A stretch of 64,000 nt of DNA from Bullera alba (taxonomy: Eukaryota; Basidiomycota; Tremellomycetes; Tremellales; Bulleraceae): assembly GCA_001600095.1 (NCBI GenBank), contig BCIX01000005.1, positions 1,432,523-1,496,522 of the forward strand, written 5' to 3'. Below the pieces are notes generated by a model. The model had not been told where the DNA came from and ran no database searches. It saw nothing but the letters and a program-made list of their open reading frames with translations. The position numbers and the translations under genes are program-made. The first letter of the stretch is position 1. The number at the start of each line of letters is the position of its first letter. Below are positions 1 through 13,676 of the stretch, piece after piece.

Positions 1-284
1 TATTGTCGTGATCGGTCACGTGGTCATATGTCGTCATGTCCGAGATCTTGAGAGGACGCGATCGGCGTCGTAGCAAGCGCAGGAGTTCGCAGGCTGTACA
101 GGGCGGTATCATGCCCTATAGACCAGACGCAGCCTTCGCTCAAGCTGCGACTGGCACATGAAGAACCCGTGCGCTGTATGTTCACTCTGGGCGCATCGGA
201 ATACATGATGTACATGTATGTAATGCCAGATGTTCGAGGCCACAAATGCTAACACTCGGTAAGAGATACAGTAACAGTAATGGG

Positions 285-1913
285 CTACTGCCCTCTTGTG
301 CCATTAACGCTGATCGTGCTCGCGCTACTCCGACGCCGGACCTTGCTCGACGGGCGTTTCGGCTTCAAGCGCCCGTCATCCAGTTGTCGTATCGTCTCCA
401 TCGACGCTTCTCTCGGACCATTCTCAGATTCTGGCGTGGTGGCAGAGTAGTCGTACAGCTCGCCTTGGATCGAAGGGGAATTCGCGGGCAAGGGCGAGGG
501 CGACCGTGAGATCGGTTGCGACTCGAGATCCTCCCGAGGGGCGGCTTTATTTGATGCCGACTATCGCTGTCAGTTGCGGATTTTCGATATGCCTCGGGGA
601 CATGGCTGACTCACTGCGACCCAGTATGCCGATGTCAGGATGACGCCAATACCGATCAGACTCAGGAAGGAGGGTAGTGTGTGGAAAATGAGCAGCTCGA
701 GAATGATCGCGAAGAAGACCTGTGTAGATGGTATCAGCATCTCATTGGATCTGCCCCGCTCTGAGGCTTATCTGTCCACCCACATTCAGATACACTGCGA
801 TACCTGCACGGCCGACTCGTTCGCGCTGAAGTCCAAGCGTGAGTAGCATCTGGCCCATGAATCCAAAGACCTAGGGAACACATCATAAGCTTCATCACCG
901 CGGCCTGGAAATCCGTCATTGAGCCAACCTACCCCGATTGCCATGATCAATACAAAATCGCCCAAATTATCGACCCAAGCGGTCGGACCGGGTGTGAATA
1001 AGATCGCCCTGTCGACCATTCAGCGCAGTCAAGTGGAATATAGGGATGACTCACATGCTAGATACAGCAACACACATGTACGAGAACCAAAGCATCGAAT
1101 GTAGAGCATGGACCTTGTCCCCAAGTCGCCGGATTGTGATATCTGGAGGACAGTCAACATGTGTTTCGAAGCTGACCCACAAAACGATACCAATAACTTA
1201 CAGGCGAAAGACGCCCCGACGACAGACATGAATGCCCAAAAGACTGCTACCGCCCGACTGGACTTGGGCTTCTCCAGCCCGGGATCAGGTCCAGCGGCCC
1301 ATGATCCGAACAACGCCGGTGGTCTTGCTACCAGCATGACTCCGCAGAGACATAATCCGCCCGCTATCACCTCCCTCCGTGTCATTTTCTCCTTCAACAC
1401 CAACACTCCCAGCACGGCCGTTGCAGCCGGGATCAGGAATCCAATGGCGGCAGAGTCGCTAACGCTCAATCTTTTCAAGCTGAGGTAATTCGACGATAAA
1501 CCAAGGAATCCCACTGCGCCCCGGACGAAGAGCAGTTTCCTATGTTCCGGCGGACCAAGGAATGGATACGGATCACGCTGTATCAGCAGTATGACGGCGC
1601 TGAAAACTGCCGTTATGCCCATTCGTACCGCAATCAAGGTCGGGACCGAAATGTCGGAGATCGAGAGAAAGTACTTCACCGTAGCGGCCATACAGGCGAA
1701 GAAGAATTGTGACGCGCCGACGAGCACCAGACCAGAGTTGTGCCGTATGAACTCGTATGTCTGGTCAGAGACATACGGTCGGAGGAACACGAGGTCATCC
1801 GTGTGGTCGATCTCGAGCTCCTTTGGATCTGACGGTAAGAATGGCTCGAGGGTGGTATCGGCGGCAGCGGCTCGAGGGGCATTTGGGACAGGCTGGGGCT
1901 GTGAGCTGGTCAT
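285..1913 (-). CDS. EamA/DMT-family membrane transporter (SLC35G-like)
   Basis: Integral membrane transporter of the drug/metabolite superfamily; the substrate cannot be read from sequence. After a 60-residue soluble N-terminus the first exon holds hydrophobic helices, including GLVLVGASQFFFACMAATVK, and the EamA-like stretch around SDSAAIGFLIPAATAVLGVL. Downstream exons (reading down from about 1220) can be joined through GTAAGT/GTGAGT introns and add helices such as NLGDFVLIMAIGV and VFFAIILELLIFHTLPSFLS. A GTGAGT donor near 612 and a TAG acceptor near 556 add a hydrophilic, Ser/Arg-rich tail that ends at the stop at 285. The product is about 420 residues with roughly ten helices, normal for the family. 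It is divergent from the J-protein gene. Family is confident; substrate and organelle are unknown. Confidence 0.8.
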
Positions 1914-2224
1914 GGTCGGTGTCTCGAGACAATATCATCAGCCAGACGATGCGCTGACCAAGTGATGATGTAAGTAACCCGGTCAAACAACTGCCTACTA
2001 GCAGTGTACTCTACCATCGCGCACCTTATGGGTACCGGCCATCTTCTCGAGTACATTGGCCGCGATCTTGAAACGCTGGAGCCCCACATTACAACGGACA
2101 TTCTGATAGACTCCGCACCAAAGTACGGCCCCGAGATCGACCAGGCTATAGCAGCACGTACGCTGCCTATACAATGCAACAACAAAGGGCATACTACCAT
2201 CTCAACTCATAGCGCTCAGTCAGC
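1914..2224. promoter_or_regulatory. Shared divergent promoter region
   Basis: This 311-base gap separates the start codons of the DMT transporter (minus) and the J protein (plus), so it must carry both promoters. I see no strong TATA box or repeat in it. Confidence 0.4.
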
Positions 2225-4520
2225 ATGTCCCAGGCGGGACCCAGCGAGGAATACTATGCTCGACTGGCACACACCTCTCGAGGGCCTCTCCGACCGCCCT
2301 CGCCGCCCTCGTCGCCGATCCTGCCGGCTCAGCGGACAAACCAAGAGGAACTGGAACATCTCGCCTCGGATTCGCTCTACGCCGTTCTCAACGTGGATCG
2401 GAATGCTTCTCCATCCGAATTGAAAGAGCGGTATCGCTCCCTTGCGTCGATATTTCATCCGGACAAGCAGGCCGATGACCAAGCTCGACAAGCGGCAAAT
2501 GCTAGGTTTCAGGAGATCCAACGGGCCTACGAGATCCTCACCGATCCTAGTCGGAGGATGATTTATGATTCCTTTGGTGAAGAGGGTCTGAGGACGACAT
2601 GGGATCTGGGACCGAAGAATCTGTCGCCAGAGGAGATGAAGAAGTTGTTTCAGAAACAGGCAGCCGAGTTTCAAAGGCAAGAGGCAGAGGCGCTCGTCAG
2701 CTCAAAGGGCACTTCGTCGATCTCCATCGACGCAAGAACAGTCTTCATCTCCAAAGACAAATTCGTCCGCCCAGAAGATTACCAGCACGATGTCATCTCA
2801 CGGCTCAAGAGGGCCAGACCGGGACAGGTGGTCATGACGCATTCGTTCGAGGTACCAGTGAATGAACGGACACAGGTAATCGTCGAGGGTCAGGCAGTCA
2901 GTGTCAAAGGCAGAGGAGGGGCGAATATCTTTGGGACCATCAGACATCAGTTCTCCCCACGGCTCTGGATGGAGCTCAGGGCGGGAGCATTGGAACCTAG
3001 AATCATCACTTTAGACTCGACGTATACCCACGACGAGAATACGTGAGTCGAGTAAAGAGACTGTGTGGTCATTTTACTGATTGGTATAGATATATGACCG
3101 TGAATGCTATTTGGCAGACGTGGCTCGCACCACCCACATCGACGATAACTCTTGGCAGGAAGCTCAGCCTGACAGCGACTGGATTCATACGTGAGTCTCA
3201 TTGTCGGCTAGGTTCTGACGCCACTCTGACAGGGTATAAACCCGGCTTCTACACTCTTGGCCCATGGGGTAAAGCCATTCCCGAAGAAGTTCAGCTATCA
3301 GAGCCATCGAGTCTAGCTGTTGGCGTCACCTCGGCCGCAAAGACCGGCACTGGCTGGACTGTGGAGACTCAGGCGGGTGTTGGGAACTCGCATCTTGCTG
3401 CCGATTGGTCCACCCTCCTCTTGGGCGTCAGACTGCGCTTCGGTGGTCATGCTAGTACAGCCCAAGGAGTGGCCTTGTTCGTCGACGCAGGACGCAAGAT
3501 TACAGAACATGTCAGGGGGGGTATTCGACTAGGTGTCGATATCTTCGGGGGTATCACCATGAGGTTCAGGTGAGCCCCTGCGCAAGGCTTAGACCGGTAA
3601 ACACGGCTCACCACTCTAGATTCTCGCGTTTGGGCCAAAATATCAATATCCCCGTCAAACTCACTTACGACCTGAATCCCTATGTCCTAGCTGGGGCGCT
3701 GGCCCTTCCAGCAGGCACGTATTGCGCCGTGCACTATTTCTACCTCGAGACACGGCAGAAAGACAGCCTGAAGCGGTGGGTCTCTGTTCCAATCCAACAA
3801 ATCACTTGTGCACTTGTTCAGCTGATGTCTTTTGGATAGCCGTCTCAAAGCCCTCAGGAAGGAGAATGCCGAGTTGATAGCGGAACGCAAAGCCAAAGCC
3901 CTCGATGCCGTCTCTCTCATGCAGCGCACAGCCTCTTTGAACCAAGCTACAGAACGAGATAGCAATGGTGAGCCTGATATCTCACCCGTCAGATCCTGCC
4001 CGAGTCCGATTACAGCCAGAATCTAACGCCGTCTCAGGCCTGATCATCCTACACGCGGACTATGGCTTGGAAACCTCATTCACGGATAGAGGCATCAAGG
4101 AGAACGAGGAGGAGGAAGACGTGATCGACGTTACAATTCCAATACAGGCCCTGGTGTCGAATAGCAAGCTGGTCATTCCCGGCGGTAGGAGCAAGGTAGG
4201 TAAAACTGTACTGACGATAGAGTCATTGCTGATGAGTGGTCCTACAGTCCAACCTCATTGGCTTCTGGGTACGTACCTCGTCCCCGGACTGTTTGGATCA
4301 CGCAGGCCAAGTGCTGACTTGGTCTAGGACCCGTGTATTGGTGAAAAGAAGAAACTTAGAGTTCGATACCTGTTTAGAGGCAAAGTCCATCAAGTCACAG
4401 CCGGCGATACAGCCGTCCTCCGTGCACCCCTGGAGCGTGAGTCACGTCACTCATCCCACAACTCTGTTGTTTCGGTCCAGAGTACAATGCTGATGTTTCT
4501 CAGTGCACTTGCTGCAGTAA
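2225..4520 (+). CDS. DNAJC11-like J-domain protein
   Basis: Type C J protein with a C-terminal DUF3395 region, as in DNAJC11, which is linked to the mitochondrial MICOS/outer-membrane complex. The J domain runs from about residue 45 to 115 (SLYAVLNVDRNASPSELKER) and keeps the Hsp70-activating HPD in IFHPDKQ. The middle region (residues 170-520) looks beta-rich, compatible with the DNAJC11 barrel-like segment. A coiled segment follows at about 3840-3960. The last exons encode DPCIGEKKKLRVRYLFRGK, typical of DUF3395. The final intron (donor GTGAGT near 4437, acceptor at 4503) joins to a five-codon last exon ending TAA at 4520. Several short introns interrupt the gene. It converges on SAC3. The J domain is certain; the mitochondrial role is inferred from the family. 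Confidence 0.85.
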
Positions 4521-4813
4521 GTCCGTCATGCCGCCAGACCTCGCCGCCGCGGTCATACCATTGGGCACCACGGGGGGCCGCAGGATCAACACTACTCATA
4601 TCATCTTGTATCTCACATCTCTAGCATATGTCATATCTTGCATGCACGCATACATCTGGAACTCGCGGCGCCGTGATCGTGCACTTGAGTCACAAGGTAC
4701 TGGAGGAGCAGTTCACGTGTACAGCCGTTCGGGCCACCAAGGTATGAGCGATCTTTTCGAGCAGATCCTGCTGATGGCTCATCTCGCTCCGCAATACGCT
4801 CGCCGACAGGCAA

Positions 4814-7800
4814 TCATCCCACCAGGCCCAAGGTCCTGTTCACCTCCTCCATCGCTTTGAGCAACCTCGCATTCTTGGCCGCCTTGCTCTCCACCAACTG
4901 TATCGGCACATTCTCATCCCCTCTATTCCGCTTGACTCCTCTACTGGCCGAAGGAGTCGTCATCGCTGCCGTAGGCGTGGTCTGCGGAGACGACTGGCCC
5001 GTCCGTATGATCACAGGCGATGCAGTTGAGGTGGTGGAGGGGGTCTGCGGAATCGAAGCCTTTGTAGCTGGACGAATTGAAATACTGGCGATATTGGCAA
5101 TAGCCTCCTCGACGAATGAAGTGTATTCCTCGGTGATTCGGTCTGTATAGCTCGCGAGGACTTCGCGGGCTTTGGGCTCCGGGTGGAAGGAGGTCGTTGA
5201 TATTTGCTGATTCTGCAGTTCTCCAAAGACGAGGAAGGCGATTGATGTCAGAATCCGAGTCACAGGGAGCACTGTACAGAGTCAGTACTTTTCTTATTGT
5301 GGCGACGAGAAGGTCGGTGACGGAAATGCTTTCAGAGTCTTGGGGAGGGGCAAAGATGAATAGGTAGAAACACTCACGCTGCCCGCTCTTGGCCGCCTGG
5401 TGTAAAGGCGCTGAGACCAATGCCAGATCGTCTATCCCCTTGAACACCTCGTTGTCGAGGTATGAAGCGATACCTTCTGCCGCTTCGCTATATTTTCGTG
5501 ACACCATCAGCATTCGGTCACTGCGCCCAAGAGCGATGATAGAGGGCTGCCACACTCACCTCAGAGACTGGTCCACTGGGGTGAAATCGAACTCTGGCAG
5601 AATGATCGGCCGGAAGGTTGAGCCAGGGCCAGTGCCCATATCCGCAATGTTCCTCTGCGCAGTCGAGGGGAGATTGTTGATGGCCAAGATGCCGGATTGC
5701 ATTGCCGCCAATACAGTCGGCGCGTCTGTCAATGATGTCAGCCGATCCCACTTCCGCGACGCCGCTCTCACCTCTGGGCCTGGACGGGAGGAAGACATCG
5801 AGGAAACTCAAATACTTGTCCCAGGCGGGACTCAGTCGGAGGATCACATCTACACGATGGATCAGTCAAACCTGCAGTAAAAGAATCTGCTCAACTCACC
5901 CTGCATAGACACCACGATGCGCTGCTTGATTGGCATTTCGGGTATGAGCTCTGACAAGACCGTCTCGAGGACGTTGTCCAAGTCCTCCGTATGCGAGAGC
6001 GACAGCACCGCCACGGACTCGAAAGCCGCGACTTGATTGGCAATCCCAAGCTATCGCCAATTAGCTTCTCTGCAGGCTGCAATCACCTACCCTCTGCACC
6101 AGCTCGTCTCTGCTCTCATCCTCCCATGCGACCAAGAGCAGACTGGGCCGGAATTGGTTCGCCGGGGTAATTGTTGCCGTGACCAATTTGCCCAGCCTGG
6201 CATTCGCGTCCTTGCAGTTTCTGCAAAACCATCAATCTCCTACTCTGGACGAAAGGACAACCTTTCGCAAACTCACCCTTTCCGCTCGCCGTCCTTCGCC
6301 GTCTTCAATGGCGCCTCAAACACTACCAACCCGACATTTGTCGAGGGCTCGAGCTTGTCCCGCCGGACGAACTGCTTCGTCTCAAACACAATTCCATCCC
6401 GCTCGTAGTCGTCCTCGCTGTCATTGCTGAATTTTCGCCTCAACCATTCCCTCGCGCGTGCTTTGGCCGGCGTTGAGGCGTTTTGCGCGGAAGAGAGTAT
6501 CGTTTCCCACCTATACCTTACCAATGCCGCGCCATCCGATCCAGCCGTGGAGACAAAGTCCGCTGCATCCGGCTCTCGTTCTCGTTCAGTTGCGTAGGTC
6601 AGTGGGCCTAGATGACGCGCCAGGACCGAGAGGAAGGTTGAAGGTGCGTAGAAACGTTGAGTCGACCATGCGTTCTAGAGGAGATTTTAAGCACATGTAC
6701 ATCTCGATCGCGACTTACCTCCCGCAATTCGACATCAATGTCCAGATCACCCATCTCGCTTCCCCGGCGGATCTGCCCATCCTGCCCTTCGGTCACCCCA
6801 CGTATCGTAGTCGGTGTCCCGTCCAAGCCCATCTTGCTCAGCCTGGCAAAAGTCTCTCGCTCTAGTTTCTCCTTTGCCTCCCTCGTCTCCTTCTTCCATC
6901 TCGCCCACGCCTTCCAATGACGCACCGCTTGTCGCGCCAAATGCCTCACTCGCTTCTCATGGAGATAGACCTCCATAGCAAGGGTTTTCACTTGCTCCTG
7001 GAGGAAAATGTCATATATCCAACCGCTCATTATGGCGATATCCTCCTTTCGCCTTTCTTTCGCCTCTGCATATTCCCTAGCTGCCTTTTCCTGCTTGATG
7101 GTTTTGAGCAGGTCTGGGCTGATCTTCTCAAACAGGTCATTTATGACGTCGTCGATCATGCGATCCGTCAACGAAGGCAGAGCACGGCGCTGTCGAGATC
7201 GCTCTGGGTGATTGGCTGGCCGTCGCCTCATAATTGAAGTGGAGAGTGCGGGTTCGGGTAGTTTGCCCTGCGCCTTCGCAGAGAGTATCGGAGCTGAGGG
7301 CGTGGGCGCAAACGCATCTCTTGTCGGGATGGCCGGGACTGTGACTGACGGGCCTGCTGTCGTGCTTGGTGCATTTGGCGCAGGGGAGGTGATGCCACCG
7401 AATGTAAAGGTTGGCTTTGTCGTGATCGCTTGTTGCGTTGGCGCTGACGTCGGTGCAGAAGGGGACTCCACAGAGGGAGCTTTGGGTGCATTGAAGGTGA
7501 AGGGCGTACTGACCGACGGCTCGGGGGCTTTCGTTGGTATAGCGGGCATTGGTGCGACTTTCGCCGGCACAGGCTTGGGGACAACAGGCGGCGCACCGAA
7601 GCTGAATCGTGGTGCGGGAGCGGGGAAAATTTGGCTAGCGGGGGCTTTCACCGGTTCAACAGGAGGTACCGACGGCGAGAATGACGGGGGGGCAGTGCCA
7701 AAGTTGAAACCCGATATACCCAGTGTGTTGATGCCTGGTGTCGAAGCCGGCGGAGCTGTTGGTGCGAAGGTGAACGCAGGAGTGGAAGGTTTAGGCGGTA

Positions 7801-9620
7801 CTGGCGCAGGCTTCGTCACCTGTGCTGAGACTTTGCTCGTGGTGGCGCGGAATCCTGCTCCGTCCATCTGCGTCCCCGCCCTTCCGTTCACTATGTCGAT
7901 GAAAGAGGCGTTGTTACGTTTCTCAGATATTGTCTTCCATCTCCTCGTATGTGGCGCGTCTTGATTATCTACCTCGCCCATCAGCTTCTGCCACACATCA
8001 AACCTCGAGTACTCACCATTAAACGTCGCTGCTTGATGAATGATTGCGCCGACGGGAGCACCGTTTTCTGGATGACACTGCAGCTCGAAATTCTTCACGA
8101 CGTCTAGAGCCTCGGCATCTGGCGTTTTGATGACGGGCACCACATCGTCAAATGCCGATTCCTCCTCTTCTTGCACTTCACAGCCCAGGAGTTCGTCCAG
8201 CAGATCCCACTTGATAAGTCTAGTCTCGACTACCTCTCCTTGGTCATTCTGCTTGACGATGACCCCGCCTTTCGGGGGATAATAGCTTTTCACCATGGAT
8301 CGAAGGGTACTCCTCCTCATATCCCGGAGCCGAATTTCTACCAGGCAGCTGAGCAGGTATGGCACGTTTGTCTGCTTCAACAAGCGGGTGAATCGAGTGA
8401 CGAGGTTGGCGCCGAGTTCCGCATTATGCTTCGACCCTTCCTTTTGCGAGTCAAAGTTCCTCTGAGCTGCCTTTCGTATCTCCCACGCCAATTTGAGCAC
8501 GGGGTGATCCAGGATTTGGCTGGGCAGCTCCGACGTCTGGATAGCGGTGGATTTACCACATAGGTCGAATATGAGCATGTAGGCTTGGAACTCGGGTTCG
8601 TTGGGGCATGGCGTTTCCAGCCCAGTCTCCTCTCGTCGATCATTGTAATGCTGTCGAAGTGAGGTGAAGCCTAGGCACATATTAGAACAGACGAGCTCCA
8701 TGGACCTGGCTCGACCTTACTCACATCGGTTGAGCTCTGTCGAGTCAATGTGCATGTCACTGTTCATCCCTGATTCCTCCTGAAGTTCCCTCAGGCAAAG
8801 GATGTGCCATCTTGCGATCCGTTCAAAGCTCGCAATCGCCTCCTCGTGGCCCCAGCTACTCTGGATGGCGAATTCCTTCCGTATAGCCCGCGTCCGGTCT
8901 CTGATGAAAGCTGCAGTATATCCCAGGGCACGTCGGGGCGTTGGGTCGGTCGTCTTTGGCGGCTGCATGGGCATTATTTGGCCGAAGAGATAGTCGAGCG
9001 TGTTCTACATCGCACGTATGAGTATGCTGGGGCCTCACGAGATTTCTAGACTCACAGCCAGAGTAGCAGGTGTTCTGAGGTCAGAGGGAAGGATGGCCGT
9101 GTCTCCGTGACCGGCTCCTGCGTCCGATCTAGTGTACGCCGCGACAGCCTTGTCAATGTCCATTCTTCTCCTGCTGGCTTTGGTATTGCTCGGATCGTCG
9201 ACCTGTCACGGAGCCATCAGTGACCAGCAAAGCATCGTCCATGGCCGACCTCGAGCTCACCGCCTCAAAAGGATGCACTTCCATCGTACGCTCTCTCGTC
9301 CTGATCTCCTGCTCGCTACACATCCGCTCGCAAGTCCCCCTGAGATCAACCGCTGCATCCAGATCCGCCCGACCATCGTTCAACAAGGCCCTCTGGGCCT
9401 CCAGCCTCGCTCGCTCTTGTGCTCTCTTATCCTCAAGCTGGGAGGGGTATCAGCCAGAGCATTGATCGAACCGCGACAGCGGAAATGTCCCACTCACGTC
9501 TTTTTGACTGTTGTCCGGGACGACGAGGGCGAAACGAGCTTTCCGGGCGGCTGCCTTGGCGGCTCTATCATCCTCGTCATCTGGATTGCCAGAGGCCAGC
9601 GCGGACGGTCCAGCTGCCAT
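4814..9620 (-). CDS. SAC3: SAC3/GANP-domain nuclear mRNA export scaffold
   Basis: Large scaffold of the TREX-2 complex, which couples transcription to mRNA export at the nuclear pore. The N-terminal exons contain the family signature GTCERMCSEQEIRTRER. A 58-nt GTGAGC..CAG intron (about 9191-9248) then joins HPFEA to VDDPSNTKASRRR. The SAC3 domain follows (LPSDLRTPATL, NTLDYLFGQI, FTSLRQHY, KLAWEIRKA). Next is a Pro/Ala-rich linker carrying FG motifs (FNFG, FSFG, FTFG), then a long charged helix (EYAEAKERRKEDIAIM). A GTAAGT intron near 6717-6674 leads to the C-terminal half (WSTQRFYAPSTFLSVLARHL, GIVFETKQFVRRDKLEPS), as in GANP/MCM3AP. The last exon ends in a predicted helix with stop at 4814. 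The start was set at the first Met after an in-frame upstream stop; a 5' exon could exist. Expected size is about 1,300 residues. Confidence 0.85.
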
Positions 9621-10011
9621 GACCGCTGACTTGGGTTGAGGGTCTGGCGCGGTCGATAGGCTACTCTGGCGTTATAAGGAGCCTTGACGGTTCCGACCAC
9701 CAAGAGCACTCTGCGCGACCGTCCACTTGAGCTATGTATCGTTGTTGCGCTGGATCTCGACGTTGGTGTATAGTGTGGTGAGTCAGTTGAGACCATGCCT
9801 GTAAGGTATAAGTAGCTTATCACTCTTGCTTCCTCATGACGTGGCAATTATCACCTGAATCTCAAAAGTGGGAACTCAGTTTCACCTCTACATCCTCGAT
9901 CACCTTCGACACACTGGAGACACCACCTACAGCGCTGTCGGCTGCAGCACATTCACCTCATTCCTCATCGCGAAAGCCTGCGCCCGGAATACCATTCAAG
10001 GGATAACAATA
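9621..10011. promoter_or_regulatory. Divergent promoter of SAC3 and uL22m
   Basis: This 391-base gap lies between two divergent start codons. It contains a TTATAAGG element near 9673 on the plus strand, a possible weak TATA box. Nothing else could be supported. Confidence 0.35.
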
Positions 10012-11338
10012 ATGTCGCGGCAATTTCGATCCGCATACACTGGTGAGTCCTGCACAACGTCCCCGCACTTTATCGGTCCGGATCTCTGACCTCGAGACAG
10101 TGGCTCAGGCCGTTGCTGGCCCTTCGACGAGACCCACGCGGGCGATGGCAATGGTCAACCCTTCGCACATGTCTCAACGAACGTGAGTGCCGCGAAGATT
10201 TGGGCGTTCTGGATGTGGAATTGATGTGCGATCCTAGGGCGTTCAACTTTCTGGGTATGGTCCCCGATTTCATAGCGAGCCGAGCCAAAGCGAGGAAAGA
10301 GGCCAAAGCTACCGCCGAAAAGCCCAAGGATTCCGACGACAGTGCAGAAAAGTCTAGATCCTCCACCAAAAGACCCAGAAAAGAGGAGACGGAGGATGCG
10401 TCGACAACCAGTGAAACGGCCAGTGACGGAGATCTGTTCAAGGGTCTCGCAGATGAATTCAAAGGAGTAAAAGGATCACAGAAAAGCAGACAAGGAACCG
10501 TCGCGCCTAAAGGTTCCAAGACTGCGAAGGCGGCGCTGAGGTCGGCCGTGAAATTCACGAGATATGGGAGACGGCCACGTGTCGTGCGGCCGTTCAGGAC
10601 AAAGCAACATCGAAAGCCTCAAAGACAGCTCGAGAGAAAGCCTCCTAGCTCGGAGCCACCAGAGCTGCCGCTTGCGCCAAGCAGAGGCAACCCAGGTGCT
10701 AGAAACTTGAGAAAGCCTAAACCCGATCCAACGGCCGTAAGTCATTATCCGACGCTGTCACCTCGCCTACTATCGTCTCCAACTACAAATCACAATATTG
10801 TCCCGAAGGCTCTGCTGACCTTGATGCTTCAGTTCGTCGCCAGATCGTTCAAGCAGAAAATGTCGAATCGAAAACTCAACCTGATCGCAAGACAGCTATC
10901 CAAGCTGCCGCTAGAAGAGGCTATCCTGCAGATGCAGTTCTCCGACAAGGGCGCTTCTAGGTGGATCCACGAGCTTCTGAAGACTAGTGCGAAGGAAGCC
11001 GTGGAGAAGACCAATGTGCCTCTGGAGAGACTGGTCGTTGGTGAGTCCAAACCGCAACGCTGATGCGACTTGAGCTTACCACTTGAACTCTAGCCGAGGC
11101 ATATGTCAACAAGGAGAAGACTGGGCCCAAGAGACTGGACATCAAGGGTAGAGGAAGGCACGGTGTCAGACGACATCGATACTCCCGTCTCAAGGTTGTC
11201 ATCTCGCAAGGCAGGACGCATGAGGAGAGATCGTTCTCGAAGTTTAAGCGAAGGTTGGACAAGGAGGCGAGAAGCGCGGGCCAAGTCAGAGAGGATGGCA
11301 AATTGCGAAGGAAGATCACTAGCGGTTGGGCTTGGTAA
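10012..11338 (+). CDS. Mitochondrial large-subunit ribosomal protein uL22m
   Basis: Mitoribosomal L22 protein. The C-terminal half is diagnostic: NRKLNLIARQLSKLPLEEA, then after a GTGAGT intron (about 11041-11094) AEAYVNKEKTGPKRLDIKGR and RGRHGVRRHRYSRLKVV. Exon 1 (MSRQFRSAYT) and exon 2 (Ala/Arg-rich) look like a mitochondrial presequence. A 55-nt intron (about 10181-10235) joins to AFNFLGMVPDFIASRAKAR. Between the presequence and the L22 domain there is about 150 residues of Lys/Glu/Ser-rich low-complexity sequence. In 10560-10700 the reading frame is uncertain, because another frame is also open and Ala-rich, so a further intron there is possible. Stop TAA at 11336-11338. It converges on the TPI gene. 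Confidence 0.82.
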
Positions 11339-11465
11339 ACGCATATATCCTATCACGCATGCAATGCGCAATCTGCACAACCAAGGCAAATTACACGTCG
11401 TTGGGGGTTTCTGTGATCCATTGCATGTTGCATTTACACTTCTATCATATTCCCTTCTGAGCGAT

Positions 11466-12532
<1,067 letters not shown>

Positions 12533-12947
12533 GTTTGCTACGGGTTTTTTTGGTTGAGGTTACTGGCTCTGAGTGCTGATGTTGTGGGTGTGCAGTGGTG
12601 CGTTAGTTGATGTGATGGAATGAAACAGAAGATATCCAGACAGTGCAGTCCATTGGCCCGAAAAGTCGATTGGATGGGTGGTGGTGTGAACCAAGCGAGA
12701 AATGGAGACCCCACAAACACATGAGCCTGACAACCGGGTTTAACCCCGGTGACGTCGAGATAACTCCGATAAGCGTCAACCCGGCAGTTGTCAGGCTTTG
12801 GATGACGTGTGGAGGCAGTCCACCCCTCTCCTTTCGATCTCCGTCCCATAGCTGTCAGCGATGCTCCCTTGCTCTTCTCCTGATCACAGAATAGTCAACT
12901 GAACAGCGGCCACTCGAGGAACTACATCAGCCCTAGAACTACCCGCC
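12533..12947. promoter_or_regulatory. Divergent TPI / NTF2-like promoter
   Basis: This 415-base gap separates the TPI start (minus) from the NTF2-like gene start (plus). It carries the nested inverted repeat listed separately (12724-12797), a CRE-like TGACGTC at 12750-12756, and an ATTGG (inverted CCAAT) at about 12652. Their use as regulatory sites is inference. Confidence 0.5.
12724..12797. repeat. Nested inverted repeat with central CRE-like site
   Basis: AGCCTGACAAC (12724-12734) is perfectly inverted as GTTGTCAGGCT (12787-12797). Just inside the left arm lies a second imperfect palindrome, ACCGGGTTTAACCCCGGT (12733-12750), followed by TGACGTC (12750-12756). The arms could bind a dimeric factor or form a 74-base stem-loop. 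Confidence 0.6.
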
Positions 12948-13676
12948 ATGTCAGAGACAGTCACACACGCCGATCTGCACGAACCGGCCAACGACCCTTC
13001 CACGCTCAACATCGCGCCGGGCGTGACGTTGACCGATCTCCAACGGAGGCACGTCGCCTTGGTCCTCGATCTCTTCCAAGGCAAAGGAACCATGGCCAAG
13101 ATCAACGAGAACTTTGACGACGAAGTGGTATACGAAGATCACTTCGCCACTGCCCGCAACAAGGAGGAATTTGGTATGTCCGCGCCTATATCCCAGTTAC
13201 ATTCGTGATCAGTTCACTGACAACTCGACAGCCGGTCAACTCCTCAACATCCCCGTTGTCACTTCCTCCACTCATACCAACTCGTACGAGGTCAACTCGA
13301 ACGAACCATCATCCATACAGAACGGGAAGGGTGTCTCGGTCCACTGTGACGAGATTCACGTCGCGTTCAACCATGATCTCACGTTCAAAGCCCCTTTACC
13401 CAAGAGCGCAAAGACAATCACCCTGGACACCACGTTGCACATCTACAGCGATGCAAGAACGGGCAAAATAGTCCAACTGAAGGATAGACCACAGAAGGAA
13501 ATCGAAGACAGGGGCCTGATCCCAGACGTAAGTGGCTATCAAAAACCTACTCCATCGTCGTCGCTGACCGACACCCGTAGTTCATTCGACGACTCAATTC
13601 TGTCATTGCTCCCAAAGCTGGATTGCCACAAAATGAGAAGGAGGACGCAGAGCATGTCCTCAAGCACGAGCGTTAG
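12948..13676 (+). CDS. Conserved fungal protein with NTF2/SnoaL-like look
   Basis: Small soluble protein of about 190 residues in three exons. Introns are GTATGT near 13173-13231 and GTAAGT near 13529-13581. After a 30-residue leader the pattern ALVLDLFQGKGTMAKINENF then VYEDHF resembles the first helices and strand of NTF2-like folds. A strand-rich region follows (VSVHCDEIHVAFNHDLTF, TITLDTTLHIYSD, KIVQLKDRPQKEIEDRG), then a final helix FIRRLNSVIAPKAG. The stop is TAG at 13674-13676. No catalytic residues can be assigned. It is divergent from TPI and convergent with MLH1. The fold is inferred from pattern alone; function unknown. Confidence 0.75.

Noticed and set aside
6608..6716. C-terminal end of the single SAC3 frame as printed
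   Set aside because: It reads through a GTAAGT intron. The true protein leaves this frame at about 6716 and continues with WSTQRFYAPSTF after the TCTAG acceptor.
7212..7964. Gly/Ala-rich plus-strand frame of 250 codons
   Set aside because: It is the reverse of the Pro/Ala-rich FG linker of the SAC3 gene; no independent domain.
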